Below the pieces are notes generated by a model. That model was not told the origin of the DNA, did not search any database, and was given only the letters and a program-made list of their open reading frames with translations. DNA of 64,000 nt from Aquimarina sp. AU474. GTDB lineage: Bacteria; Bacteroidota; Bacteroidia; Flavobacteriales; Flavobacteriaceae. The position numbers and the translations under genes were made by a program. Location of the stretch: contig NZ_OMPE01000003.1 of the NCBI RefSeq assembly GCF_900312815.1, forward strand, positions 1 through 64,000. Direction: 5' to 3'. This document shows, in pieces, positions 9,342-18,642 of the stretch (positions are counted from its first letter, which is position 1; each line of letters starts with the position of its first letter).

Positions 9342-11552
9342 ATGACTGAAGCTGCTATAGAAGAAGAAAATAAACAAATAGCTAAGCAATATAAAGAATT
9401 GCTTAGAATTAGCTACCGGGATCTTTCAAAAGAAGATAAAAAGCTTATACGACAAGCATTCGATATAGCTGTAGATGCTCATAAAGATCAACGTCGTAAA
9501 AGTGGTGAAGCTTACATATTTCACCCCATTGCGGTTGCCAAAATTGTTGCCAGTGAAATAGGCCTAGATGCTACATCTATTGCTGCAGCCTTACTTCATG
9601 ATGTTGTCGAAGATACGGAGTATACTTTGATCGACATAGAACAAATGTTTGGAGAAACTGTGGCTCGAATTGTTGATGGACTTACCAAAATTTCTTCATT
9701 AAAAAAGGATAGAGATATATCCTTGCAAGCTGAGAATTTTAGAAAAATGTTGCTCACACTCAATGATGATGTTAGAGTAATTATCATAAAGATCGCAGAT
9801 AGATTGCACAATATGCAAACTATGGATTCAATGCGTCCTGATAAACAAGTAAAAATTGCTTCAGAAACCTTATTTATCTATGCTCCACTAGCTCATAGAA
9901 TAGGATTATATAACATTAAAACAGAACTTGAAGATCTTGGGTTAAAATATACAGAACCCGAAGTATATAAAGATATTCTAGAAAAAATCAATGAGAGCAA
10001 AGAAGAGCAAGATCTTTATATCAAAAGATTTTCGGATAAGATTAGAGAAGGTCTAGATAAAGAAGGCTTAAATTATGAAATAAAAGGAAGGCCAAAATCT
10101 ATTTTCTCTATTCGAAGAAAAATGGTAAAACAAAATGTCTCCTTTGATGAAGTATACGATAAATTTGCAATACGAATAATATATAAATCCGATTCTGATA
10201 CCGAAAACGAAAAGTTCATAGCTTGGAAAATCTACTCGATTGTAACGGATTATTATCGACCTAACCCTATTCGTTTGCGTGATTGGATCAATCAACCCAA
10301 AACTACTGGCTATGAAGCTTTACACATAACTGTTATTGGACCAGACAGTCAATGGGTAGAAGTTCAAATCAGAAGTGATCGTATGCATGAAATTGCCGAA
10401 AAAGGGTATGCCGCTCATTATAAATATAAAAATAAAGAGGAAGCTCAAGATCAGGGACTAGATGGATGGTTAAATCGATTACAGGAAGCCTTAGAAAACT
10501 CTGAATCTAATGCTGTAGATTTTGTTGAAGAATTTAAACTAAACTTATATGCAAAAGAAATATTCGTTTTTACTCCAGAAGGAGATTTAAAATCTTTACC
10601 AAAAGGTGCTACCGCACTTGATTTTGGTTTTAGTGTTCACACAGAAGTAGGTTTAAGAACAAGAGGATCTAGAGTGAATGGTAAATTAGTTCCTTTAAGT
10701 CATGAACTTAAAAGTGGTGATCAAGTCGAAATTATAACCTCAACAAAATCAAAACCTTCGTCTAACTGGTTAGATTATGCTACTACAGCCAGAGCAAGAT
10801 CAAAAATTAAATCTGCTTTAAGAGATGAGAAAAAACAAATAGCCGAAGAAGGAAAGGTAATTTTGAAACGTAAACTTCGTTCACAAAAGATAACCATGAG
10901 TGAAAAGGTTGTTAACGAACTTGTGCTGTATTTCAAACTTAAAACCAGTCTCGATCTCTTCTACAGAGTAGGTATCGGAACTATTGATAATCAAAAAATC
11001 AAAGAGTTTGCGACTACAAGAAGTAATGTTTTTATGAATTTTATTAAAAATAGAATTCGTAGAGGAAATATTCAAGATGTAAACAAAGAAGAAATTACTT
11101 CTAAATTCGACTTATTAGTTTTTGGTAAAGATTCTGAAAAATTAGAATACAAATTATCCAATTGCTGTAACCCCATTCCTGGGGATGATGTATTTGGATT
11201 CATAACAGTTAATGAAGGGATAAAAGTTCATAAAAAAAATTGCCCAAATGCACTGCAATTACAGAGTAATTATGCATATCGCATTATGCCTGCAAAATGG
11301 ATAGACTCTAGCCAAGAAGAATTTAAAGCAGTCATAAGGCTTAACGGGATCGACAATATAGGAGTGGTTAATGAAGTAACTCAAATTATTTCAAACAATA
11401 TGCACCTTGCTATTTATAATATGAATTTTGATACTAACGATGGTGTTTTTATTGGAAAAATCACTGTTGGGGTCAAAAACAAAAATACCTTAAAAACGGT
11501 TATGAAAAATCTTTCTAAAATAAGTGGTATTGATAAAGTGGTGCGAGAATAA
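9342..11552 (+). CDS. rel: Bifunctional (p)ppGpp synthetase/hydrolase (Rel/SpoT)
   Basis: Makes and degrades the stringent-response alarmone (p)ppGpp. The 736-residue length is that of a long RSH protein. There is an N-terminal HD hydrolase domain (about 40-190) with intact FHPIAVAKIV and ALLHDVVEDT histidine/aspartate motifs, a synthetase domain (about 240-350) with GRPKSIFSIRRKM, YDKFAIRII and a GYEALHITV block, a TGS domain (about 395-455, FTPEGDLKSLPKGATALDF), a zinc-finger-like region with NCCNPIPGDD, and a C-terminal ACT domain. Both catalytic halves look complete, so it is probably the main Rel of this organism. The fur-like gene and purA follow; purA product balance is itself a purine-nucleotide matter, but coregulation is only a suggestion. 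Confidence 0.95.
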   Translation: MTEAAIEEENKQIAKQYKELLRISYRDLSKEDKKLIRQAFDIAVDAHKDQRRKSGEAYIFHPIAVAKIVASEIGLDATSIAAALLHDVVEDTEYTLIDIEQMFGETVARIVDGLTKISSLKKDRDISLQAENFRKMLLTLNDDVRVIIIKIADRLHNMQTMDSMRPDKQVKIASETLFIYAPLAHRIGLYNIKTELEDLGLKYTEPEVYKDILEKINESKEEQDLYIKRFSDKIREGLDKEGLNYEIKGRPKSIFSIRRKMVKQNVSFDEVYDKFAIRIIYKSDSDTENEKFIAWKIYSIVTDYYRPNPIRLRDWINQPKTTGYEALHITVIGPDSQWVEVQIRSDRMHEIAEKGYAAHYKYKNKEEAQDQGLDGWLNRLQEALENSESNAVDFVEEFKLNLYAKEIFVFTPEGDLKSLPKGATALDFGFSVHTEVGLRTRGSRVNGKLVPLSHELKSGDQVEIITSTKSKPSSNWLDYATTARARSKIKSALRDEKKQIAEEGKVILKRKLRSQKITMSEKVVNELVLYFKLKTSLDLFYRVGIGTIDNQKIKEFATTRSNVFMNFIKNRIRRGNIQDVNKEEITSKFDLLVFGKDSEKLEYKLSNCCNPIPGDDVFGFITVNEGIKVHKKNCPNALQLQSNYAYRIMPAKWIDSSQEEFKAVIRLNGIDNIGVVNEVTQIISNNMHLAIYNMNFDTNDGVFIGKITVGVKNKNTLKTVMKNLSKISGIDKVVRE

Positions 11553-11561
11553 AAAATAGTG

Positions 11562-11569
11562 TAACTTTG
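11562..11569 (+). promoter_or_regulatory. -7 element for the fur-like/purA pair
   Basis: TAACTTTG ends 13 bases before the ATG at 11583 and lies just past the rel stop codon. A matching TTG at -33 is not evident (the region falls inside the end of rel). It suggests the regulator and purA can be transcribed independently of rel. Confidence 0.5.
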
Positions 11570-11582
11570 CGTTTTTAAGCGT

Positions 11583-12050
11583 ATGAGTACTAGAACAACT
11601 ACACAAAACGATCAGAATATCGTTAAAAACGTGTTTACCAGCTTCTTAGAAGAGAATGGTCATAGAAAAACACCCGAACGATATGCTATCCTTCAAGAAA
11701 TTTACGAAAGTGATGAGCATTTTGATATTGAATCTTTATATATCAAAATGAAAAATAAAAATTATAGGGTTAGTCGTGCTACCCTATATAACACTATCGA
11801 ACTGCTATTGGAGTGTAAATTAGTGAGAAAACATCAGTTTGGACAAAATCAAGCCCAATATGAAAAATCCTATTTTGATCGACAACATGACCATCTTATC
11901 CTAACCGATTCGGGAGAAGTACTTGAATTTTGTGATCCTAGAATTCAATCAATTAAAAAAACTATCGAAGAAATTTTTGATGTAGATATTACAAATCACT
12001 CTTTGTATTTCTACGGAACTAAAAAAAAATCAACTAATCAAGACAACTAA
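11583..12050 (+). CDS. Fur-family transcriptional regulator
   Basis: Winged-helix metal- or redox-responsive repressor. The 155 residues show the Fur DNA-binding domain ([29 protein letters not shown], then the recognition region [15 protein letters not shown]) and a dimerisation domain containing [17 protein letters not shown]. The metal-site histidines HDH are kept, but the usual CxxC structural-zinc motif of that segment is replaced by TDSG, and no C-terminal CxxC is present, so the zinc-sulphur site is lost. The stop codon and the purA start share one base (TAATG at 12048-12052), implying translational coupling. Whether it senses iron, peroxide or zinc cannot be told. Confidence 0.9.
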   Translation: MSTRTTTQNDQNIVKNVFTSFLEENGHRKTPERYAILQEIYESDEHFDIESLYIKMKNKNYRVSRATLYNTIELLLECKLVRKHQFGQNQAQYEKSYFDRQHDHLILTDSGEVLEFCDPRIQSIKKTIEEIFDVDITNHSLYFYGTKKKSTNQDN

Positions 12051-13321
12051 TGGCAGTAAATTTATTGCTCGGTCTTCAATGGGGAGACGAAGGTAAAGGA
12101 AAAATCGTAGACGTTCTTACAAAAGATTATGACATTATAGCACGATTTCAAGGAGGGCCAAATGCTGGACATACTCTAGAATTTGATGGTATTAAACATG
12201 TTTTACATACAATCCCTAGCGGTATTTTTCATGATAAAGCCATAAATTTGGTTGGAAATGGAGTCGTTATAGATCCTGTTATTTTCAAAAAAGAATTAGA
12301 TAACCTTGACAAATTTGACTTAGATTATAAATCTAAATTATTAATTTCTCGAAAAGCTCATTTAATACTACCCACTCATAGAATTTTAGATGCTGCCTCC
12401 GAAGCCGTTAAGGGTAAAGCCAAAATTGGCTCTACGCTAAAAGGTATAGGTCCAACATATATGGATAAAACGGGCAGAAATGGTATTCGTGTGGGAGATT
12501 TAGAACTTGATAATTGGAAAGAGCGTTATCGTAATCTTGCCAATAAGCATGAAGCTATGATCGATTTCTATGATGCAAAAATCGAATATGATTTAGCCGA
12601 ATTAGAGAATGAATTTTTTGAAGCCGTAAAGACTTTAAAATCTCTAACTTTTATTGATAGTGAAGAATATCTTCATCAAGCTCAAAAAGATGGAAAAACG
12701 ATTTTGGCAGAAGGTGCTCAAGGATCATTATTAGATATAGATTTTGGAACATACCCTTTTGTTACCTCTTCGAATACTACTGCTGCTGGCGCATGTACAG
12801 GTCTTGGGATTGCACCTAATAAAATTAAAGATGTTTTTGGGATTTTTAAGGCCTATACTACACGAGTAGGAAGTGGTCCTTTCCCTACAGAATTATTTGA
12901 TGAAGATGGCGAAACAATGGGACGTGTAGGTCATGAGTTTGGTGCTACCACTGGTCGACCTCGAAGATGTGGATGGCTAGATCTTGTTGCCTTAAAATAT
13001 GCAGTTCATGTAAATGGAGTTACTCAATTAATGATGATGAAAGGTGATGTTCTTAGTGGATTTAAAACTCTAAAAGTGTGTACCGCATATAAATACAATG
13101 GAGAAACAATTAATCACCTTCCTTATAATATTGAACCAGAAAATGTAACTCCTATCTATACAGAAATGAAAGGTTGGTCTGAGGATTTAACTCAAATGAC
13201 TGAAGCTTCTCAACTTCCGAAGGAATTAAACGAGTACATTTCTTTTTTGGAAAAAGAACTAGAAACACCAATAACTATTGTTTCTGTTGGACCAGATAGA
13301 AAACAAACAATTCATAAATAA
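12050..13321 (+). CDS. purA: Adenylosuccinate synthetase
   Basis: GTP-dependent ligation of aspartate to IMP, the first committed step to AMP. The 423 residues begin [21 protein letters not shown] with the GDEGKGK phosphate loop, followed by NAGHTLEF, the IMP-binding KGIGPTYMDKTGRNGIRV, VTSSNTTAAGACTGLG, and the C-terminal TTGRPRRCGWLDLV and GPDRKQTI blocks. Length and all motifs are normal. The ATG shares its first base with the last base of the upstream fur-like stop codon. A symmetrical terminator follows about 30 bases after the stop. Confidence 0.98.
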   Translation: MAVNLLLGLQWGDEGKGKIVDVLTKDYDIIARFQGGPNAGHTLEFDGIKHVLHTIPSGIFHDKAINLVGNGVVIDPVIFKKELDNLDKFDLDYKSKLLISRKAHLILPTHRILDAASEAVKGKAKIGSTLKGIGPTYMDKTGRNGIRVGDLELDNWKERYRNLANKHEAMIDFYDAKIEYDLAELENEFFEAVKTLKSLTFIDSEEYLHQAQKDGKTILAEGAQGSLLDIDFGTYPFVTSSNTTAAGACTGLGIAPNKIKDVFGIFKAYTTRVGSGPFPTELFDEDGETMGRVGHEFGATTGRPRRCGWLDLVALKYAVHVNGVTQLMMMKGDVLSGFKTLKVCTAYKYNGETINHLPYNIEPENVTPIYTEMKGWSEDLTQMTEASQLPKELNEYISFLEKELETPITIVSVGPDRKQTIHK

Positions 13322-13352
13322 GTTAAATCATTAACTTATTTCTTACTGAAAC

Positions 13353-13388
13353 AAAAAAAGGCGACTACATGTAGTCGCCTTTTTTGTT
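13353..13388. terminator. Bidirectional terminator between purA and the PD40 gene
   Basis: A perfect palindrome AGGCGACTACATGTAGTCGCCT (13360-13381, 11 bases per arm) is flanked by an A-run on the left and a T-run on the right, so it works as an intrinsic terminator for purA on the plus strand and for the convergent PD40 gene on the minus strand. Confidence 0.92.
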
Positions 13389-13402
13389 TTCTTATTTAAC
13401 AA

Positions 13403-14632
13403 TTACCATGATGTAATTTCTTCTTCGTTAGGTTTTAAATCTAGAACACGTTCTATTTTTTTAATAGTTTTAATCTTATGATCATAATGATTTGGAAAAG
13501 AAACCAACTGTTCGAAGCCATAGATATCATCTCCACCAACACTTCCTCTTCGGTTACTAGCAAAATAACCTACTTTATTCTCTTCATTAATAATAAATGT
13601 AAAATCATCTTTGGGGCTATTAATTGGCGCTCCTAAGTTATACACACCTACATTATTATCTACATCAGGCAAAACCATAAAAATATCCAAATCACCATAT
13701 CCTAAATGCCCATCGCTGGCAAAAAATAGATTTCCTTGATCACTTACATAAGGAAAAGTTTCTCTACCTTCTGTATTGATTTGATCTCCCATATTTACAG
13801 GTTTTCCAAAACTCCCATCTCTATTTATTTCTACTACATATAGATCAGATTTACCAAGAGTTCCTGGCATATCACTAGCAAAATATAATAATCTACCATC
13901 TGGAGATAAAGTTGGGTGAGCAATTGAATATTCATCGCTACTAAACGGTAATTCCTCTACATTATCCCATTTTCCATCAATATATTGAGCTCTATATATT
14001 TTTAATAAAATTGCTCCTTCTTCACTTCTTTTGGATTTTCTTTTATAATAATTATTTCTAGTAAAATAAACTGTTTTTCTATCTTTCGTAAAAGCGGCAG
14101 AAGATTCATGAAATTTTGTATTAATCCCGCCTTTTAATTTTTTAATAGTTTCTTTATCCGATTTATTATTAGTAGTATATAAATCTAAGAACGGTTGATT
14201 ACTATTAGCATCATACGCTTTAGAAATACTATTAACATCTCTTGATGATGCAAATACTAATTCTTTTTCATAAAAACTAGGCGCATAATCGGAAAAGCCA
14301 GAATTAATATTTAGCACATGTAAACTAAAGTTTTTTGATTTATTTTTTCTTATCGTAAGAAGATTTAATAAAAGTGCATATTCAACTTCTTCTTTACCAG
14401 ACACGTCAGAATATTCTTTAGACACCCCTGATTTATACGTGTTATTGTTTTTTCTATATAGATCTGAATATAAAGAACCGTACGTTGCGTTCTCTATAAA
14501 TATCTCATCAGTTTCTGCATCCGTATACTGTACGTATTCTTGATCTGTAATTTCCAATTGTTCCCCTTGAGAAATTACAGTACCCCAAACTGAGAAAAAA
14601 AACAGCCCCAAAAAGCTTTTTTTCAAAAACAT
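13403..14632 (-). CDS. Exported PD40 beta-propeller protein, no OmpA domain
   Basis: The 409-residue protein starts with a signal peptide (MFLKKSFLGLFFFSVWG up to about residue 21). It contains PD40/WD40-like propeller repeats: SAAFTKDRKTVYFTRNNYY, HPTLSPDGRLLYFASDMPG, FPYVSDQGNLFFASDGHLG and a final DDFTFIINEENKVGYFASNR. This arrangement is typical of the central part of flavobacterial OmpA-family envelope proteins, which usually continue with a CarboxypepD-like and a peptidoglycan-binding OmpA domain. Here the chain stops shortly after the propeller, 15 bases before the purA terminator, so those domains are absent. It is either a natural short form or a truncation. The exact role is unknown; an envelope or periplasmic location is likely. 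Confidence 0.8.
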   Translation of the reverse strand: MFLKKSFLGLFFFSVWGTVISQGEQLEITDQEYVQYTDAETDEIFIENATYGSLYSDLYRKNNNTYKSGVSKEYSDVSGKEEVEYALLLNLLTIRKNKSKNFSLHVLNINSGFSDYAPSFYEKELVFASSRDVNSISKAYDANSNQPFLDLYTTNNKSDKETIKKLKGGINTKFHESSAAFTKDRKTVYFTRNNYYKRKSKRSEEGAILLKIYRAQYIDGKWDNVEELPFSSDEYSIAHPTLSPDGRLLYFASDMPGTLGKSDLYVVEINRDGSFGKPVNMGDQINTEGRETFPYVSDQGNLFFASDGHLGYGDLDIFMVLPDVDNNVGVYNLGAPINSPKDDFTFIINEENKVGYFASNRRGSVGGDDIYGFEQLVSFPNHYDHKIKTIKKIERVLDLKPNEEEITSW

Positions 14633-15157
14633 CTAGTATCCTTTTAGTTGATGGTATGATGACCAATACTCCTCTCCATTAAAAACAATATGCAGTAACA
14701 AATCAAATCAATGATTTCTAGTATACTGAATGCTATTATAAATAATAATTAAGAAGATGCTATCCCCATAGCAATGATCATTCTCCCTTTGTTGTTTCCT
14801 ATTGCAATTTACTGATGCTGAAACACATAAAGTGTTAAAAAATTCGAAAAATTACTTTTTTAGCGTTTTTACTTATTAACATTTTCTTTTAATAAGTAAA
14901 AAATTGTACTATCTAATATCTCCTTAACGTCATAAAACACAGTCAAAGAAGTATAATTAGTTTTTAAAATATTAAAGTTTATACAGCATCATTAACTTAT
15001 TAACATAGATAATTTTCTAAAGTGAATCTAAAAAAACACTTAAACTCTTAATTTGCAGCATTTAACCATATTGGTTTACACTTAAAAGATTTGCAACATT
15101 ATATAAACCTATAAGTATTTATTATTTGAACAATCATTAGATACAAATTTCGTTATT
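14633..15157. other. 525-base gene-free region with A+T-rich repeats
   Basis: No convincing reading frame on either strand. It contains a perfect 13-base inverted repeat TTTTTACTTATTA / TAATAAGTAAAAA (14866-14878 and 14890-14902, 11-base loop). ACTTATTAACAT occurs twice in direct orientation (14871-14882 and 14995-15006). An imperfect direct repeat of the form ACACTTAAA...ATTTGCArCATT lies at about 15036-15064 and 15078-15102. The region separates the divergent PD40 and OstA-like genes, so their promoters are probably within it, but no exact TAnnTTTG box was found. Confidence 0.5.
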
Positions 15158-17059
15158 TTGCATACAAATTTGAGATACTTGAAGAATACATTTTTCTATA
15201 TCGTTTTTAGCTTGCTTTTTTCTGTTGTAGCCATTGCTCAAGAAGGAAAGCAAATAAAAGTTCAATCTGATCGTACCATAAAAGATCAAAACCGATTTCC
15301 TGGAGCAACAATACTTGCCAAAGTAGATAAGCAAGTATATATGCAACATGAAGGAATAGAAATTTGGTGTGATCAAGCCATTCATTATGGAGAAGATAAA
15401 TTTGTAAAAGCATTAGGAAATGTGATTATAAAACAAGGAGATACTCTTACAATGACCAGCAAGTATGCCGAATACAATGGTAATACTCAATTTGCATACG
15501 CGAGTGATAATGTTTTTATGGAAACACCATCAAATACGTTGAGTACCGATACTTTGTTTTTTGATAGATTAAGACAACAGGCTTATTATCGTAGTGGTGG
15601 TACGGTTCGAGATTCTTCGAACACCTTGACTAGTAAAATTGGTCGTTATTTTATGGATCGAAAACAATATTCGTTTAACACCACCGTAAAAATTGTAAAT
15701 CCAGAAAATACTGTGGACTCAGATAGATTAGATTATTATACCGAGAACGGACATGCCTATCTTTATGGCCCCTCTACAGTAAAAGGTAAAGAAAGTACTT
15801 TGTATTGTGAACGTGGGTTTTATGACACCAAGGTTAAAACCGGATACGCTATAAAAAATGCGAAAATTGATTATGATAACCGAACAGTTTTTGGAGATAG
15901 TATTTTTTACAATAGCGCTATCCAATTTGCATCAGCCACCAATAACATTAAAGTCTTAGATACAGCTAATAATTCTATTATTACCGGTCATTATGCTGAA
16001 GTTTTTAAGGATAAAGATTCGGTTTTTATTACCAAAAGAGCATTAGCTTCGACATTACAAGAAAAAGATTCCATCTATATTCATAGTGATACGCTTAGAA
16101 TAACAGGAAAACCAGAACATAGGATTATGAATGGATTTTATGATGTAAGAATCTATAAGAGTAATATGAGTGGCAAAAGTGATTCTATTAATGTGGACCA
16201 AACCACTGGGTATACAAAAATGATTGGCAGACCTATTATTTGGTCTCAAAGGAACCAAATGACAGGAGATACTATAAAAATTATTTCAAATACCGAAACA
16301 GAAAAACTAGACTCTCTTGTTGTTTATCAAAATGCTTTCTTAGTGCAGGAAGATACTTTGAAAGCTGGTTATAACCAGGTAAAAGGCCAAACCTTGTATG
16401 GTTTGTTTAAAGACAATGAGATATATAAAGTAGATATCGATAAAAACACCGAGACTATTTTTTATCAACGAGAAAGTGAAGGTGAGTTAAAATTGATTGG
16501 GATTAACAAAGTGCTATCCAGCTCTATTAGTTTATTATTAAGTAACCAAGAAATAGAGGATGTTTATTATTATCAAAACGTAGACGGAACACTATACCGA
16601 GACATAGATTTACCAGAAAATGCAAGAGAATTGTCAGGGTTTCATTGGCGAGGGGATGAAAAGATTAATAGCAAGGCAGATCTGTTTAGAGGTGAGTCAC
16701 CTCCTAAATTAACTAAGATTAAAGGAATTCCGTTACCAAAAGATGAAGCAGATTTCTTTGATGAGGAAACCGTAAAACGCCTCGAAGAAAATAAATCAGA
16801 AGGTTCTCGATTGCTAGAGCAAGAATTAAAAGATGCCGAGCTTAAGGAAATTGATCAAAAACCTGATACTATTTCGCCGCCTAAGAATATTATAAAAGAA
16901 GAAATAGATACCGAAAAAAAGAAAACTAAGAAAAAGTCTTCATCTATAGATCTTGATCTTATCCGAACAGCGAGACAAAGAGATAGTATAACAGTAACAA
17001 CATTACAAAACGCAAAACAATCAAAAGATAGTATAAACGGTTTATCGAATAATGAATAG
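15158..17059 (+). CDS. OstA-like (LptA/LptD N-domain family) envelope protein
   Basis: Exported protein of about 630 residues with OstA/LptA-type beta-jellyroll repeats, the fold that carries lipopolysaccharide across the periplasm. Visible repeats include WCDQAIHYGEDKFVKALGNV, MTSKYAEYNGNTQFAYASDN and the SDRLDYYTENGHAYLYG series; the C-terminus (about 520-633) is charged and low-complexity. A signal peptide (KNTFFYIVFSLLFSVVAIAQ) is clear. There is no ATG start: in-frame TTG codons lie at 15158, 15170 and 15179, and the last gives the cleanest signal peptide (M-K-N-T-F-F). The outer limit is used here. A role in lipooligosaccharide transport is inferred from the family. The class III aminotransferase follows after 63 bases. 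Confidence 0.85.
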   Translation: MHTNLRYLKNTFFYIVFSLLFSVVAIAQEGKQIKVQSDRTIKDQNRFPGATILAKVDKQVYMQHEGIEIWCDQAIHYGEDKFVKALGNVIIKQGDTLTMTSKYAEYNGNTQFAYASDNVFMETPSNTLSTDTLFFDRLRQQAYYRSGGTVRDSSNTLTSKIGRYFMDRKQYSFNTTVKIVNPENTVDSDRLDYYTENGHAYLYGPSTVKGKESTLYCERGFYDTKVKTGYAIKNAKIDYDNRTVFGDSIFYNSAIQFASATNNIKVLDTANNSIITGHYAEVFKDKDSVFITKRALASTLQEKDSIYIHSDTLRITGKPEHRIMNGFYDVRIYKSNMSGKSDSINVDQTTGYTKMIGRPIIWSQRNQMTGDTIKIISNTETEKLDSLVVYQNAFLVQEDTLKAGYNQVKGQTLYGLFKDNEIYKVDIDKNTETIFYQRESEGELKLIGINKVLSSSISLLLSNQEIEDVYYYQNVDGTLYRDIDLPENARELSGFHWRGDEKINSKADLFRGESPPKLTKIKGIPLPKDEADFFDEETVKRLEENKSEGSRLLEQELKDAELKEIDQKPDTISPPKNIIKEEIDTEKKKTKKKSSSIDLDLIRTARQRDSITVTTLQNAKQSKDSINGLSNNE

Positions 17060-17122
17060 TAGTTTATCGTATTTTAAATATTGGTTTAATTGTACTTCAT
17101 GATGTAACGTATAAATAAAAGA

Positions 17123-18319
17123 TTGAAACAGGATTTCTTTACATACCAAGCTCAAACTACAACCCATCCATTGGCTCTAGAAGTCTCATCTGCCGAGGGT
17201 TCTTATATTTATTCGAAAGATGGTAAAAAATATTTAGATTTTGTAGCCGGAGTATCTGCTTGTAGTTTAGGGCATCGTCACCCTAAAGTAGTGCAGGCCG
17301 TCAAAAATCAATTAGACAAATATCTACATGTAATGGTTTATGGAGAATATATCCAACAACCTGCAGTAGAGTTGGCAAAATTACTGGCTGCTCAGCTTCC
17401 CGATCCTTTAGAAAAAACCTATTTGACCAATTCTGGAACCGAAGCTATCGAAGGATCCTTGAAACTTGCCCGTAGAGTTACAGGACGAAGTGAGATTATT
17501 GCGGCAAAACATGCCTACCATGGTAACACAATGGGATCTATGAGTGTAATGGGATATGAAGAACGTAAACAAGCTTTTAGACCATTAATTCCTGATGTAC
17601 GTTTTGTAAACTTTAATCAGACAAAATGCCTTGAACAAATTACCGAAAATACCGCGGCAATAATTTTAGAAACCATACAAGGTGGTGCGGGTTTCATTGT
17701 TCCAAGAGAAGGCTATTTAAAGAAAGTTCGCGATCGCTGTGATCAAGTTGGAGCATTATTGATTTTAGACGAAATACAACCTGGTTTTGGAAGAACAGGT
17801 ACTTTATTCGGTTTCCAAAATTATAATATCATTCCTGATGTTGTAGTCATGGGAAAAGGAATGGGTGGTGGCCTTCCGATCGGTGCCTTTACGGCCTCAT
17901 CAAAAATGATGAATCTGTTTCAAGACCACCCCAAATTAGGCCATATAACTACTTTTGGCGGAAATCCAGTAATTGCAGCTGCCGCTTTGGCAACATTACA
18001 AGAAATCACAGAAAGTGACGTAATGGCAGAGGCTCTTGAAAAAGAAAAATTAATACGATCACTCTTAGTACATCCTTTAATAAAAGAAGTGAGAGGCCTA
18101 GGCCTTATGTTAGCCTTTTTAACTCCTTCTGCAGAAATAACAAATAAAACTGTACTCAAAAGTCAAGAAAAAGGACTGATTTTATTTTGGCTCCTTTTCG
18201 AGCCTAAAGCCATACGAATAACCCCTCCTCTAACTATTTCTAAAGAAGAAATAAGTGAGGGGTGCAAAATTATTTTGGATGTTCTTGATCAAATCCAAAA
18301 AGAAACTGGCACTTTGTAA
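17123..18319 (+). CDS. Class III PLP-dependent aminotransferase
   Basis: Transfers amino groups using pyridoxal phosphate. The 398 residues carry the fold-type I class III pattern: YLTNSGTEAIEGSLKLAR (phosphate binding), HAYHGNTMGSMS, the aspartate motif LLILDEIQPGFGRTG, and the Schiff-base lysine K245 in VVMGKGMGGGLPIGA, then TTFGGNPVIAAAAL. The class covers acetylornithine, GABA and ornithine aminotransferases; the substrate cannot be fixed from sequence alone. The start is TTG (17123), giving M-K-Q-D-F-F-T-Y-Q-A-Q-T-T, the N-terminus expected for the flavobacterial group; no in-frame ATG fits better. It lies 63 bases after the OstA-like gene and is probably cotranscribed with it. Confidence 0.92.
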   Translation: MKQDFFTYQAQTTTHPLALEVSSAEGSYIYSKDGKKYLDFVAGVSACSLGHRHPKVVQAVKNQLDKYLHVMVYGEYIQQPAVELAKLLAAQLPDPLEKTYLTNSGTEAIEGSLKLARRVTGRSEIIAAKHAYHGNTMGSMSVMGYEERKQAFRPLIPDVRFVNFNQTKCLEQITENTAAIILETIQGGAGFIVPREGYLKKVRDRCDQVGALLILDEIQPGFGRTGTLFGFQNYNIIPDVVVMGKGMGGGLPIGAFTASSKMMNLFQDHPKLGHITTFGGNPVIAAAALATLQEITESDVMAEALEKEKLIRSLLVHPLIKEVRGLGLMLAFLTPSAEITNKTVLKSQEKGLILFWLLFEPKAIRITPPLTISKEEISEGCKIILDVLDQIQKETGTL

Positions 18320-18642
18320 AACTAGGATTTTATTTAAAAAAAACGTATATTTAAGTACTACCCTCTTCTTTTCACAAATCCTTTATTATTTAATGGCAGG
18401 TATTCAATGACAAAACTCTCACATTATATGTATGGTACGTATTTTGTTAATTAGTTTGTTAAAAACAATTGGTTTTGGAAGTTTAAACATACCATTTCAT
18501 TTGTAATTTTAATACTGAGGAAATCAATAATGCGAAAATAAATGAAGTATTGGAGTTTTAATTATTCTTTTTTGTTGGGGAAAACAGAAAGAGTGTTACA
18601 TTACTACTATCAAGATTTATTGAGCATCTTTAATCAACGTGT
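18320..18642. other. 323-base intergenic region before the TPR gene
   Basis: I see no coding frame, RNA gene or terminator of good quality here. Several TATTTTG-like strings occur (for example near 18440) but none matches TAnnTTTG with proper spacing, so the promoter of the TPR gene could not be placed. Confidence 0.4.
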
